The position numbers and the translations under genes were made by a program. A model generated the notes under the pieces. The model was not told the DNA's origin and did not search any database. It saw only the letters and a program-made list of their open reading frames with translations. Below, in pieces: positions 13,701 through 37,600 of a DNA stretch of 64,000 nucleotides. Within the stretch, counting starts at the first letter, position 1; every line of letters starts with the position of its first letter. This DNA comes from Motacilla alba alba (Eukaryota; Chordata; Aves; Passeriformes; Motacillidae), in contig NC_052046.1 of the NCBI RefSeq assembly GCF_015832195.1, forward strand, positions 35,864,911-35,928,910, given 5' to 3'.

Positions 13701-16054
13701 TCCTCACTGGCTCCTCTGCCTTGCTGGGAGTCCGAGCACAGAAAGGCTCCTCCAATAAGAAGCAGTGTTTTCTCATAGGTTTTACTGCATAATTGTCTGT
13801 TTTGCTACATAATTACATGTCCCACACTAATTGCATAGACACATGCACTTCCAGAATTACATGCTGTCACAAGTGCATGCCCTGATTGGGCTGTTACATG
13901 CATGTGCCTTAATTGTGAGTTATGGATTGCAGCTATGGTGAGAGGGTGGGCTCTTACTTTCTAAAGAGGTTTAGGCAAAAAACTGCCCCTGTGGTTCTCT
14001 TACTGAACTTGAATATCCAAATACGATGTGAACTGGAGTGGTTCACACAGAGCAGTGGTGGAAACAGACATGCTTTAGTGAATGCAGTCTCTGGGACAAT
14101 CAGGTATATTTCCAGCTCCATGGTGTGCAGGTACAAGAAGCACAGGAGCTAGAAGCCATTCGGCTCTGGCTTGGCTCTGCCAGGGGAGGTGTTTCAGTGG
14201 CAGGAGAGCACATCTTCATTAACTGATTTTCTGTTCATTCAAGATATGTTTTTGAAGCTACAGAGGATGTAGTTTGCTACCAATGTCACTAGTGGCTTTG
14301 ATCTCTCAGATTACAAGCAAATATTAGTGGGAGCATAATTGCATACCCATGGTTTGTGTGAAAGGGGACAGCTGTCAGTCCTGGACTTTGCACATACTGC
14401 TGTAGGTGCCATCATACTCATTTTTTTGCACCAGCAAGTCAAGCAGGGAAGATGTAACCCCAAATATCAAAAAGGTATTGCAGCCTTAAATCCTGTCACC
14501 TGAGTACCTGTTGTGTACATGGAACCCTGCCAGCAAATCAAGAACAATACCCTTTCAGGTTAAAAGAAGCCTTTATGTATGACTCTTTCATTCCATCTGT
14601 GTCTACTTTACAAAATAAGCATTTTTTTGCTTTGTATTTGTTTGCAGAGCATCTGATTTCTTGAATGTATCATTAACAGGACTAAAGAAAAAACTGGCCA
14701 CATTTAGATGTTTAAATTATAAAAAATACAATATGCTTTAAGAAAAGAACTTCTATGAACTTCAGCTGGAATATTTCTGAGTTCAACAGAAAGTGAAGAA
14801 GTGAAGCAAGTAAAACCAGTGGGAAGTTTTTCAAGTAAAATATGTAGACAAAAGCAGGTTGTTTGTTTTTAAAGATTTTTCCCCCATGTTTAGGCACAAT
14901 TAGGAAGAAAATATCTAATGGCTGAAGCCAGCATTGTCTTCAATTGTGTACAACTACATAATTAGACAGAAAGCTTTTCTGTGTTTTTAGAGTGCTTTTA
15001 GAAAGAGCTCTTCTAGGTGACTGGCTGTAATTCTTTAAGGTGCGTCTAATGCATTTGACTGCCAGTATAAATGCAGTGACAATGTGATTGTTTAGGTCAC
15101 TGGTAAGTGCTATTGTGCTCCTTGTTCATCATCTTCTGCTGCAGTGTGTGTTAGTAGCATGCTGGATAAGAGGCAGCAAGGCAGGGGTGACTACCTGACA
15201 ATGGTGCTCTTGTTGGTGGCCACTGAGTTCACGGGGTTTGATCAATGCCATTTGCTTTCAAAATCAACACCTCACACATAGAAACACATACAGAAAGCAT
15301 GATAGAGAGCTCAGATACCACCTTTCTGTTTTAAAAGGTGAGTCAAAGTGAATAATGTGTGACTTTTGTTTTTCATTATTTAGGACGTTAGCAAGTGCTT
15401 TTTGAAGAACCATGTTTAAAATGTCCTCTTTGTTTTTGGTGTTTTGGATTGATTTTGCCTTTTAGCAGTATAGAATTATTGAGAAGTTAATTGATGTGTT
15501 ACCAACTTAATCAGAAGTTCCTTCAGACTTTACTCTCAGTAAGTTCGTTAGGCTGCTTGACTTGTAAAATTTGCCTATATATGAGCATAAGTAGTATTTA
15601 TGTCAATAACCTGCTTGTGACCAGAGGCAACACATCAGGGAGAAACATGAATCCAGTAGATCTGCACTACAGATCAAAGAAGTGGGAGGGAGGATACCAT
15701 GCCTGTCATGCTCTTTGTGGTGTTCTTCATGCTATGGGAGTTACAGATGCTTCCTCTCTCCCAAGTGCAATTGTGTGTAGGTTTCCATGTGGGATGGAGA
15801 AAGACCCCGTGTCTTTCCAGCACCATGTAATTCTGCTCCATGTTTGATGACCAGGATTGAACATTGAGAATTGAACATTCCCTGCCATTGTCACACCATT
15901 TTTCCTAACTTGTTGTGAGTCACCAGCTCTTTCAGCGTATTAGCATCTGTTTCTGCAAAGCACAGGCAGTAATTCTTTTCATCAGTAGAAGCATTATGAG
16001 ATTTCCTTTAGGTGTGGAAAGCATTTTTAGTTTGTTTTACACAACATTTGCATT

Positions 16055-16117
16055 GTTGTGTACTGCACATGCAGTACACAACACCAAGATGATAGGTGTT
16101 GTGTACTGCATGTGCAG
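16055..16117. repeat. Triple palindromic element: 23-bp perfect hairpin plus overlapping 13-bp hairpin
   Basis: The 13-mer GTTGTGTACTGCA occurs at 16055-16067 (+), as its reverse complement at 16070-16082, and again (+) at 16098-16110. Copies 1 and 2 form a perfect 13-bp stem with a two-base CA loop. Copy 2, extended to 16063-16085, pairs perfectly over 23 bp with 16095-16117 across a nine-base loop. The two hairpins are mutually exclusive. The element lies about 340 bp upstream of the large AKAP2 exon. Confidence 0.96.
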
Positions 16118-16454
16118 ATCCTTGAGGAATCTAAACTTAACTTAGAAATTCAAAGTTTATTCCTAGTCACAGACCAAGACACAGGCATGAAATAATGACA
16201 AAGTGAGGACGGTAAGCAAGAGGGAAATTCTTAAATGAAAGTTTGTTGTTGTTTTAGTACCTTTTCTAGCATATGGTAAGGTAACTTCCTATTTTTCGTG
16301 TTAATGGCTTGCCTTGCTTTCCCATGCTCTGAGGGAACGCTTTAATCTCAACTTTAAGAAGTGCTAGGATTTGTTTTCCATATTGTGTTTGCTCTGCAAA
16401 AAATTAAATGTTCATTTTTTTAAGACTTCATAATTTTTCTCTCTTTTATTTTAG

Positions 16455-18884
<2,430 letters not shown>

Positions 18885-21050
18885 TGATTGAAGGATCAGG
18901 CATGGTTTAGTTTTAGGTCATTTTTTAAATGAAAATACTGTTTTGCAGGGGATGGGAGGGCAGATGACTTCATCTGCCTAGAAGCTGCATGGAACAGCTT
19001 AATTTTCTGGCTATGAGAGCACCTGCAGAGGATTTTGGGTTTTCACAAATACAGCGCGGAGATGCTGCTCATCCTTACTAAACTCCATTCTGTATTCACC
19101 AACTGCCACATAGTAGCATGACATGTCCATCACTGTGCTGCTCAGACCACCCACTGAAATTTAGGATCATCTCAAGGAAGCACAGCAGCAGTTTTTACAG
19201 CTATGTGGCTATTTGAAAGACAAACATCCAAAGCTGTCCTTAATAGGTTTCCTGTTCTCTTGCACATCATTAGGGAAGTGCAAAATTAGTGGAGATGTGC
19301 AGATTTTGGGGTATAAATTAGATATCTTTTTCTGTGTGTTTTGCTTTCTGTTTTGAGGTCTTGGTCTTAATGAGCTTTGTCTTGTAAAATGATATCCGGA
19401 GCTATGAGTTGCCATGTATTTTAGCTGGTGTTATTCACTATTGAATTAAACAAGTAACACAAACAAATTGTTCAATAGATTCAGTGGAAGTCCTCTTGAC
19501 TGATCAGTTTCTGGGTTCTTTTTCTGACATTCAAAGCAGTTACAGCATATGTGCCCCCCCCTTCCCCTTCTCAAGAAATAATGTCAAGCACTGATGCCTC
19601 CTAAATATAGTACAGAAAAAAATACATTTTAAAAAACTCCAGAAACACACACCAGGCTTATTTCTGTGTAGTGATTTTTATTAAGCATATACCTGCATAT
19701 GCTGTGCAAGTGCCTGTAAGGTTTATTAACAGTGGTCATTGTGAAAAAGTATTCATTCTACCAAAAGTACTTAAATGCTGTCTTTATTTCCACTGGTGTA
19801 AATACAAACCAGTGGTAGTAATTTTCTTTTGAAAGTCGTGGTAAGTTTGAATCAGATGTAGATTTAGCCCATTACTCAGTATGATTGTGAACTTGGAGTT
19901 TTATGGAGCATATAAATAGAGAATACTTTGTTTAGTTTCTTCTGCAAAGAGGGTGATCTTAACATGTAATTTTTGAAAAAAATGTAGCAAATACCAGTCT
20001 TTTCTCTGAACTGCTGTTGTTGTAACTCATCTAGTACAACAGCATTTTTCATAAGGATCCTCTCTAATCTGAGGTGTTCTGAGAAATGTCTGACAAGACG
20101 TGAGATACAGGGCACTACATACGTCAGTTTGGAGGACTTGTTTCATAAAGGTGTGCTCATGACTGTGTTCAAAAACAGCATCATCTGTAGCTGAAAGTGC
20201 TCAAAATGGGGTAGATAATGATTGTATTTTACTCAGAAGGGAGGTTGGATGGGCTGCTGACACTAATGCTGGTTTTAACAGAGTTCTGGGAAAACAACGT
20301 ACTTCTGCTTTTTCCACACAACAAGGCATTTACTTTGTGTCTGTAAAAATGTTTGTCATAAATTGCATTCTAGAGAAAATGATAAACTTCTGTTTATAAT
20401 GAATCATTCCAGACAGTTTCCTTTAAATGTCCAACTGCCATATGTTCAAGAAAGAAAATTGGGATCTCTTAGCCAATGACTCAAGCTACTGCAATTTGCA
20501 GCCGATGACAAGGCAAAGAAATAATTTCTAGGAAAAGATGAGTATGTGTCAGTGTTTAAGACTATCATTGATCAAAAAAAAACCACAAAGAACATTGGCA
20601 AAGTTCTTCTTAGATCTTCTACTTTTAGTCTTGCTGAACAGCAGATGTGCTTAGCATAGCTCTCAGCTGCAGGACCCTTAGAATTGGAAAGTGCATAAAC
20701 CTCAGTTCATCTCTTCCTTGCTGTCCCTTTAGCCAGCTGTATTGCCATTAGCACCTGCAGGCATCCTTAGAAATAGGGTGGAGGAATAACATGTAATCCC
20801 TTGCAAGATTGCAGCAACTTCCCTTTTAATAGTTACAGGATCCTTTCAATATTTGTGAAAAAAGGCAAAATATAATTTAGCAGAGGCACAAACATCAGGC
20901 TGTTAGGATAGACGGAGCAGAGGTGACTTACAGAGCAGAAAAGAAAACCTGCTTCTGCTGTGCCCAGTAAGGAATATGCTGTAGAATATGACTGGTACTG
21001 TAGTATGTATATCTAGTTTCACAAAGAAAAATAATAGCAACTCTACTACT

Positions 21051-21073
21051 GATGATGATAATAATAATAATAA
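21051..21073. repeat. (GAT)3(AAT)5 trinucleotide repeat
   Basis: Three GAT-type units run into about five AAT units, in a PALM2AKAP2 intron. Confidence 0.9.
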
Positions 21074-21992
21074 AGAAGAAACAGAAGGATTTCTGTCAGC
21101 AAATTGCCTTTTCCAAAGAAAGAACTGGCACTAACATCAGGATTCCTCAGCAGAAAGGGATTAAGGGGTCAAGTATAAATTTGAAAAATCTGTTTCTAAT
21201 CCTTAAGTGTGGAAGTGCATACTTACTCTTTTGAGAAGGCATAATAATAAACCTAATTAGCAATGGCCCAGCAATCAGGCTGTCTTTAGGTGGTGGTCTG
21301 GGCAGAGTAGCTTTTCTGGGACTCCTGGTGTTCCCTGACTGCTTTTTACTGCTGCTCCCCTTCACTGCTTTGAACTGGGTGGATACTGACATAAGTAACA
21401 GAAAGACAATCCACGAAAAGGGACTGCAGTGAACTGCACTGTAATTTAACTGAAGTGTGGCAGATTAACACAGTAGATGTAGGTCTATATATGCAGTAAC
21501 TGCTAATTACTTTAGATAGCTTTACTCACCCTGACATGCAACTTCATAAAACTGATGGTAACGCTCAGTTTGTCTGCCAATCACTCAGCACTATCCAAAA
21601 GGTCTCTTAGTAATAAACTTCTGTACTGGAAACAATTGTCCTTTAAAATTGTTTTTTGATGCTTTGAAACATCCTTTTAAGCCATTTCAGATCACTGAAT
21701 TGAGACACAAAAGTAATTTCAGCGCCTGTTCTCCAGGGCACTCTTGGAGAGGTGAAGATGAAGAACCTATGTGAATTTTTCCCAGAAAAGTTGGGTTTCC
21801 TGCATGAGGAGACTCAAGAAAGACCAAAGAAGTGTTAGAGTATTGCTGTATGGATGGTCACCATAGATCCCAAAATATTTCTGGAGCTCTTTTTAAATCT
21901 GAATGTTTCCTCTGTTGTTTTGCTGCAGCTCCTGCTGCGCTTGGCATGGCATGAGCAGTTGCCCAGCAAGACAGTGGTTTCCTCCAATTAAC

Positions 21993-22055
21993 AATTATGA
22001 GAAATGCTAGAGTTATGAGAAATTATGAGAATGAGAATTATGAGAACGGCTAGAG
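21993..22055. repeat. Local duplication of an AATTATGAGAA-GCTAGAG block
   Basis: The 20-mer at 21993-22012 recurs at 22036-22055 with two changes (AATGCTAGAG versus ACGGCTAGAG). A partial copy, AATTATGAGAA, lies between them at 22021-22031, and ATTATGAGAA-like remnants fill the rest. It looks like a slippage-grown small tandem array. Confidence 0.85.
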
Positions 22056-22636
22056 CAGAAATGTTCATGGAAGACGCTGTTTCCTTACCCCTTTATAAGC
22101 ACTGGTATGAAAAAAAGAAAGTTAATAATTTTCTCCAAGGATTCCTCTGGAGTGCTCATCAGTAATCCCCAGAATATTTCCAGGAGTGCCTTAACAACAT
22201 ACCAACCCAGTTCATTTCCCCTTTGCTTTCTTACTCCCTCCCTAGTGGAGGGTGACTATGAAGTGACAGAATCTTCGAGACACACTTTATTTACTGTTTG
22301 CTTGTTTGTGGTTTTGCATATTTGCATTGCTCACCTGGTGCTCAAGAAGAGCAAAGAAGCCCATGTTTCACCTGGAATGCTACTGAGGCTCTGTATTACT
22401 AGAGGGATCTTTTTTGTTATGTACTTCAGCAATCCCCTGAGTCCAGCACAGACTGGTTTCCTAAAACAGTCTGTCCTGCTGAAATGTCTTTTTTTGAAAA
22501 TTTTTCTCTGCTATGCAGATGTCTTAAAAAATTTCAACAGCAACTCTAAGTGAAAAGTAAATGTGTATTTGTAGATTTGGGATGCTTTAGCCTTCATATA
22601 AACACCCATGTATAATATGTGTATATGTATTTTTTT

Positions 22637-22639
<3 letters not shown>

Positions 22640-22678
<39 letters not shown>
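22640..22678. repeat. (TA)n microsatellite
   Basis: About 19 TA units in a PALM2AKAP2 intron, preceded by a T run and GTATATGTAT. It is a self-complementary AT tract with cruciform potential and is likely polymorphic in length. Confidence 0.97.
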
Positions 22679-22680
<2 letters not shown>

Positions 22681-22707
22681 TTCATGCAATACAAAGCTTG
22701 GAGTCAG

Positions 22708-22755
22708 TGATTTCTTGAAGGTCTCTTCCAATATTACTGTTTTTCTCATCTGTGA
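22708..22755 (+). mobile_element. Possible CR1 tail fragment
   Basis: The short stretch TTTCTTGAAGGTCTCTTCCA resembles the AAGGTCCCTTCCAACC region of CR1, with a degraded ATTACTGT-type end after it. The match is too short to be sure. Confidence 0.25.
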
Positions 22756-24636
22756 TAATGGAGATTGATGGGCCTTGCATCCAGGGCAAACAGTCCTGCA
22801 TGAAGATATCTCCTTTCTTAAATGGAAATCCCCAAAACCTACAATTTCCATTGTTTTCCAGGCGAAGGGAAGTGAAAGGACCTCTTTTCAGCCATTCAGG
22901 CTTGTTTGTAGATTTGAGCATCCTGTGGTGTGTGTATCCCTGGAGAAGGTACACGTACAGCAGACATCTGAGAAGCTTCATTCTTCCTCCCTTATGTACA
23001 TCCATGCAAGGCAATTACTAGTGTAAGGATGAAGTCCCTAATCAGCGTGATATCTGACCCTTAATCAGGCCTTTCATTTTCACCACACTTTTTTACCCAC
23101 TGGGCCTAATTGGCAGGGTGTCAGTAGTTTCAAATCTCTCCCGCTGAGCAGTCTAAGCTGTCACACAAGGGTGCAGCTGGGCAGCTCAGGACCTACTGCT
23201 GGTCTCTGCTTTGGCAGCATAACTCCTGTTTATCTGTGGAACAAGTCCTGATGCAACCCAGAGAGGAACTGGTGCTCATAGAAACTCCCCCTTCAATCTG
23301 TGGTAGGGCGTTATAAAGAGAATGGATTCCCAGCCTCATCACTGTCTGGCTCAAATTAAGCAAAAACTAAGCTTAAATTAATGAGAAACTAATCATGCTG
23401 GGTTTTTCAACACTGATCAGAAATGGAAAACCCTGGCAGCGGAAGTTCTTGTAAAAATACCTCTGCAGTGTTGGCTCACTACTTCTTTCAAGAATAAATC
23501 TTTGTTGATTTTTACAGGAGATTTCAAGGCTGCTCTCTAGTGGCTGCAACTGTCATGACGCTTTTTGAATGACCAGCTAGGGTTTTCATTTGTTTTAGCA
23601 ACAAGTTTCCTGAAAATCACCATGATCCTTCTGATTATTTAACTTATTTTTAAGGGATTTGCAGTGGGTATTTTTCTCTTTTCGTGGTTTTTTTTTTACA
23701 TTCATTACATTCATTTTACATTCATATTTCAAAGAGTTGATGATGGTCCGATGGAAAAGGAAATGTTATTTTGGTTCAGCATTTCTTTCTCCTGTCACAG
23801 CTGAGACCCCCCACATATCATTCCCATGACCTGCTACTGTTGTCCTCATTCTTCACAGCAGGACATGGTGGGTGGTTCGCCCCAAGTAAGCGCCTGGTGA
23901 TGAGAAAGGCAGGCTGTCCTTCCCAAAGAAGCCTGGGTTGTCCACCTGTGAGCCCTCCTGCAGCGGTCTCTTGTCCTGGTGTGTCTTCTACCTGACTTTG
24001 GAGTCACTGTGCTCAAAACAGTGACCTTCCATGGGGTGCAATGGACTCAGCCAGAGAGCAAAATGAGTTCTCTTTGGCTTTCCTTCAACCAGTAGGGAAC
24101 CAAAAGGCCCTATCTGTACCAAGAGTTTATAGGACAGAGATCCTAGTGATCCTACTCTGCCACAGGAGCGCTCTGTGCAACCTGCAGGAAACTGCTGCAG
24201 GGAAGAGCAGCGCTGGGGATTGACCCAAAGCCTTTCTTGCTTACAAAACAGATAAAAAGCACTGGAAAATGAGAAGGCAGCTGTGCTTAACAAAACTCCT
24301 TCTTTGGATGTCTTGTGCGTGGTCCCTGTGTTGCATTGGCTAAGTGAAAAAAATAATCTCATGGTTTTCCAGAATCTTACAAACATTTCCAAATCACGGA
24401 AATGTATCCTGTGGGAGGAAACGGGTATTTCAAGAAGGTACTTTTGTAAATAGTGGTTTTGTAAAAAGATTTTTTAGTGTTTTGGTGTAGTGGGTTACAG
24501 GAAGAGGGGAGAATTTTTTTGAAGTCCATGACCATCCTGATTTACCACATTGTTTCATAGACTTCATTCCAAACTGTTTCTTCATTCAAAATCTGCTAAA
24601 AATGCTTCTCCAGCTGTCATCTTTGGTAGTTTCTGA

Positions 24637-33264
<8,628 letters not shown>

Positions 33265-33851
33265 CCACGCTGCAGTGTGAAGACAGCAACCAGGCATGCC
33301 GGAACCAAAAAAAAAGAGAAAGGAAGAAAGAAAAAAAAAACAGCAAACACAACAACCCACCATGAAAGCAACAGCATTTTAGTCCAATATTTATTAAATA
33401 CACAACAAACTCAATGCACATAGACACAGAAATGATCCAGCTCCTGGCAATCCTAAAACTACAGGAAAAACACACCTAGAAAACAGCCCCTTCTTCTTCC
33501 CTCCATCTCCCCTCTGAAATAATGCAATGGAGAGGGTGCAGGGGGTGGGAGCCCTTGGGGTGGGCACAAGAGGGTGCCCATGGACCAGATAGGCTGCAGT
33601 CATGTGTCAGGAAGTCATTCGTGGAGGAGTCTGCAGCCAGGGCTCACACCTGTATTTCTTGCTGACTGAATTGCCAGCCCTGCTTGCCCCCAGGACCACG
33701 GCCCACCCAGCAGCTCCTGTCAGAACCTCCTGCAGTTCCTTCGCCTCCCACAGCCGCTGCACAAGTCCGTTGGCATTAATTCAGCATACTCTTATCCAGC
33801 CACAAAACACGAAGATACTGCCCTCTGTTCTGTTTCTTTGAGGAGTCTGAA

Positions 33852-33871
33852 GGGTTGGGTTTGGGATTGGG
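33852..33871 (+). promoter_or_regulatory. G-quadruplex motif in the PALM2AKAP2 3' UTR
   Basis: Four GGG runs separated by loops of 2, 3 and 3 bases (TT, TTT, ATT) fit the strict G3+N1-7 consensus on the sense strand, so the structure could form in the mRNA. It is followed by T10 and a run of 16 G at 33893-33908, which could supply further tetrads. No function is shown by the sequence alone. Confidence 0.75.
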
Positions 33872-33882
33872 TTGGTTGGTTG

Positions 33883-33908
33883 TTTTTTTTTTGGGGGGGG
33901 GGGGGGGG
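33883..33908 (+). repeat. T10-G16 homopolymer junction
   Basis: Ten T followed by sixteen G. Long G runs are rare and are hard to sequence and replicate, so the length here may be inaccurate or variable between individuals. Confidence 0.95.
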
Positions 33909-34293
33909 TTCTGCTCCCCTTTCTAGAAATTTATCTGTTTAAAACAAGAAAAACCCAACAAACAGGGAGGCAGTTACTGCAAATGTACAATCCAGCATAT
34001 TCAATCAAAAATCCTTGTGTTGCAAACACAAGCCATCACAATTTAGGAGTGGAATAGATGGGGATGAGAGCTAAGCCAAATGGATTACCTTAGCTTTAGG
34101 ATCCTATATGCTTGCAATATCACCTGAACTCCAGGTTCTCAGAGCATATTTACGCAACAAAGTTTCTAAGTAGAAAATCTGTATTTAGTGGATGACAACT
34201 ATTTTTTGATGGTGGGGTGGGAAAGAATGGCATATGTGTAAAATCTTTGAAGATGGATAATTTGAAGTAGAAAGGTAGTGGGAAAGGGATACA

Positions 34294-34329
34294 AATAAAG
34301 GACATTTAATTTTTAAATGAGGCAATAAA
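34294..34329 (+). promoter_or_regulatory. PALM2AKAP2: Candidate PALM2AKAP2 polyadenylation signals
   Basis: Two AATAAA hexamers, at 34294-34299 and 34324-34329, about 1.05 kb after the stop codon and on the coding strand. They are the first pair after the CDS. A GT-rich stretch occurs much later (34628-34666), too far away to be the classical downstream element. Use of these signals is inferred. Confidence 0.35.
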
Positions 34330-34627
34330 TTAACTAAGCCAGACTCTGGCCTAGAAAGAGGTATGAAACAAAGAAGAAAGAGAGTTATGTCTTCAACTAT
34401 ATTTATACAACTTAAAAAGCCTTTGAAGTAGAGTGCTTTGTGGAAGTCTTCACGTTTCCAGGCAACAAAAAAGCTAAAGGGCATAATGAGTTAGAAGGAA
34501 TGAGCAAGGAAGAGCAGACAAGGGAAGAAAATATTATTTTAGCCGTTCAGCCAGTGTTTTCAGCGCTACAAGCAAACCATAGAGCCTTTAGTTATTGCTT
34601 AGGCTTGGGATCAGCAGTGAAGGATTA

Positions 34628-34666
34628 GTGTGGATGTGTGTGTGTGTGGGAGTGTGTGGGGGAGTG
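34628..34666. repeat. GT-rich imperfect microsatellite
   Basis: An imperfect (GT)n tract with GGAT and GGGA interruptions, downstream of the PALM2AKAP2 coding region. Confidence 0.85.
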
Positions 34667-37600
34667 CATGAGGCTGGCATACCACAAAGGGTATGGCAGT
34701 GTGTGTACTGATTATTTTCTCCACAGCTGTTTACCAGCTATAGGGGTGAGTGCTATCTTGGTTTTTTTGGTTTTTTTTTTCCGAAAGGGGATATAAAAAT
34801 AAGGCACTGAGTTAATGCAGTATTTGTGATATTAAAATTTGACCCAACATGGTATTTGCATGAGTCACAATTGCAAAGTATTGACCAGTTTTGTAAGCTG
34901 ACGATTAGGAAAAGAAATGTGGTATTTATTCTTGTGCTTTGTATTTGTATGTAGTATAGAGGCTGCGGGTTTACTCTTTCTTATCACCAAGCAATACAAT
35001 AGGAATATTTTACTGGGAACCATAATTTCTGGACTAGAAACCAAAAAATTTGTGAAGTGATGGGAAAAAAGGCATCAAACCTTTTTTCTCTAAAAAATAT
35101 TCTTTCTTTTTTATAATCAATTATTATTTCAGTATCTTTTAAAAAGTCATCAGCCAGAATACTTTGTTCTCCCTAAGCCTTTCCTTGGTTTTATGACCTG
35201 CTGTGCTGAAACAGTGAGCTCATTTAAAATGAGTACCAATACTGTGAACATACTTCTGGTGCTTTTTTTAAACAAACACAGAGCTTGCAACCAAATTATT
35301 CACCACCACCACCCTTCAGTTCCTCCAGCATGTGATTTCTGTCCATGGACACTTATAATTTGCAGGCTTATTTTCAGGGAACTGTAGTAAATACATTTAT
35401 ATCTACCCATTGACTCAGTTCTTTCCATTTCATCTGTAAGTGCTACTGAACTGAAGAAAACCTGCTGAACCAAGAGTTCACTGTGATGAGGGCAGCGAGC
35501 TTATCTCAAGGAGGGGCACCATGGGGAGGTTCCATGCCTGTGAAGGAGTTATGTGTCTAATGAAGTGTACCTGTTTTTCAGGCATGGTAATCAAGGGTGA
35601 ATCAAGGGTAATTCCTATCTCAAGGCAGGTTGTTACCATACAGCTGTAGAAAAATCACCAGCACCAGTGCAGCACTAGTGAGACCATATGTCATGTAGCT
35701 GCAGATATGAGCTCCACACACCTGCGTCAAGAAGATTCCTGGCCTTTGGGGAGAGTTTAAGAGAGAAAAATGAGTTTTCTGAGAATAGGAGATGGCCTCT
35801 GTGGTGTAGTGGTCTTGCATTAAATGGCACTCATCAGAGTTTCCCCCAGAATTTGCTCCTGAAAGCTGGGTCAGCCCTGGACTAACTTCCCAGGAACTTG
35901 CATCTTTATTCTCTTTAGTCTGTAGGCCTGTTTTTCCTTCTAGCTTTCTCACTGGAAGCCAGTGACAATACTCACCCATCATAAGACATCTTTCCATGCT
36001 TTGTTCCCTTTGATAGAAGCATTTGCTGTCAGCCCCTGCAACAAAAGTATTTCAGTCCAGGACAGACAGACTTCTCACCCAGCAGTTTTTCTCTTCCAGA
36101 AATTATGGACACTTATAGTCAGCAGCACATTCAGTGCTGTGGTAACAAGAGTGAGATGCAGTTTACTTGCCTCTGTTATTTCATTTGCATGCTACCAAGC
36201 TTAGGTGTTTATAAGTAATACGGCAGTAATACATATCTATATATGACTATATCAAATGCAACGAAAGAGCGCTATTGCAGAGTTAACTTTGTCTCCACAA
36301 AAGAAATGCTCAGATCCTTTCCCGTGGCAAAGACTGGTTTGAATGAAACTGTGTATTGAAAAATAGTTAAGCATTAGCATTTGTGATTATAATTGGTTTG
36401 AGGTTACAGTGCAGGTTTTCTGAACAATTTGTTTTTAAAGCTGCCAATTTGGGCTTCATCTTGCTCTGTACTGACATTTCTGAGGGAAAATAGAATAGTA
36501 TTGATATGTCTGGCAACCAAAAGGCAGCATCTTTGTCATGACTTATCAACCAGTTTCAACAATACCTGGCTTTCTGTATGTTAATCACTTAAATGTTATC
36601 CTGCTTCTGTTTTATAGTGACTGTGAGGCCTACAATGCAAGTATATAATTATTTTCTCATTAAAATAGAAACCTGTGTTGTGTTTCTATAAAACTGCCTG
36701 TTTCTTCATGTTATTGCAGGAAGGTGTGCCCCTGAAAGCTGCATGTAGCTGGAAGAGAGTGGCCTGTGTCCAACCTCCCGTGGCAGTCAGTCGGTCTCTT
36801 CCCGTGGTTCTTGACTTGATCTCTCTTTTTTTTGTCTAGAGGTGAGAGAGATCTCTCCCCACTTGGTGGTGTCAATTGCAGGAACAAGAGCATCCCTGCA
36901 TATTTATTTTCCACTATCATGCTTGGGGAGGTTTGCAGAGGCCAAATATGATGAATCTCATGACCTTTCTTTCCTTGCTTCCTTCACCCCTGCAGGAGCC
37001 CACTGTCCTGCATGGCAGAGCACACCCAGTTCACCCAGTTCACTTCAGCCAGTTGTCCATTTATCACACACCTGGCTGCAGCAACCAGCTGCTTGCCCAT
37101 TGGCCCTCACACCCCCTTCATGGTCAGCCAGACAAGGGGAAATCCCCTCCCTTACCCCTGCAAGGAAGCTGCTGCCAGCTTTTCCCCGCAAGAGCTGGGA
37201 GGTGCCAGAGCACCGGGTGCACCTTAGAAGGGCCACAGGGACTTGTTTGAATCTAGCCAGGTTCATGCCAGCCTCTGCCCCTCCCTGTGCCAGGAACAGT
37301 CAAGTATTTAATTACAGCCCTCTGTGGGAAGCAGCAGAGGACCCTGGTGATTTTGGTGGGAGTTGCCTAGGGACAAGTGCTGCCTGCAGTTCGTGCTCTC
37401 CATAACACCAGCCCTCTTTTCCTTGTGCAGATAGTATCAGGAATGCCTATGGAGAAGATCAGTTGTGGATTTACTTGCCAGTGTAGTAAATGGAAGTCAA
37501 GAAATGGGGTAGAGAACAAGCTTGAAAATTTACCCACCAGTTCCAGTCCCTCTGTCTTTGACAAAAAAGGTGTTGCTGTTTTCTCAACACAGGAGAGGCT

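Larger units (their letters stand above)
1..16454 (+). other. PALM2AKAP2: Intron or upstream region before the large PALM2AKAP2 exon
   Basis: No coding exon could be supported in this 16.4-kb stretch. It is AT-rich non-coding DNA with scattered short open frames that overlap in several frames and match no protein I recognise. It ends in a polypyrimidine tract (about 16438-16452) and AG at 16453-16454, the acceptor of the large exon. Base 1 opens with GTAAGT, a perfect splice-donor consensus, so the window may start exactly at an intron boundary; the exon before it is not visible. Simple repeats and a hairpin within the stretch are listed separately. Confidence 0.6.
33265..34350 (+). other. 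PALM2AKAP2: Probable 3' UTR of PALM2AKAP2 (minimum extent)
   Basis: Transcribed sequence after the stop codon, up to the first clustered AATAAA signals. It opens with a purine-rich A/G tract (33307-33340), contains AU-rich ATTTA and TATTTATTAAATA elements near 33388, a G-quadruplex motif (33852-33871) and a T10-G16 tract (33883-33908). The true 3' end may lie farther downstream, since mammalian AKAP2 has a multi-kilobase 3' UTR. The end chosen here is inference. Confidence 0.5.

Noticed and set aside
35795..35860. tRNA-like sequence
   Set aside because: TGGTGTAGTGG fits a pol III A box and the 5' part resembles tRNA-Val, but there is no B box and no cloverleaf can be drawn.
36842..37405. 187-codon + strand frame
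   Set aside because: All three + strand frames are largely open here (also 36876-37250 and 37012-37227), so stop-poor C-rich composition explains it.
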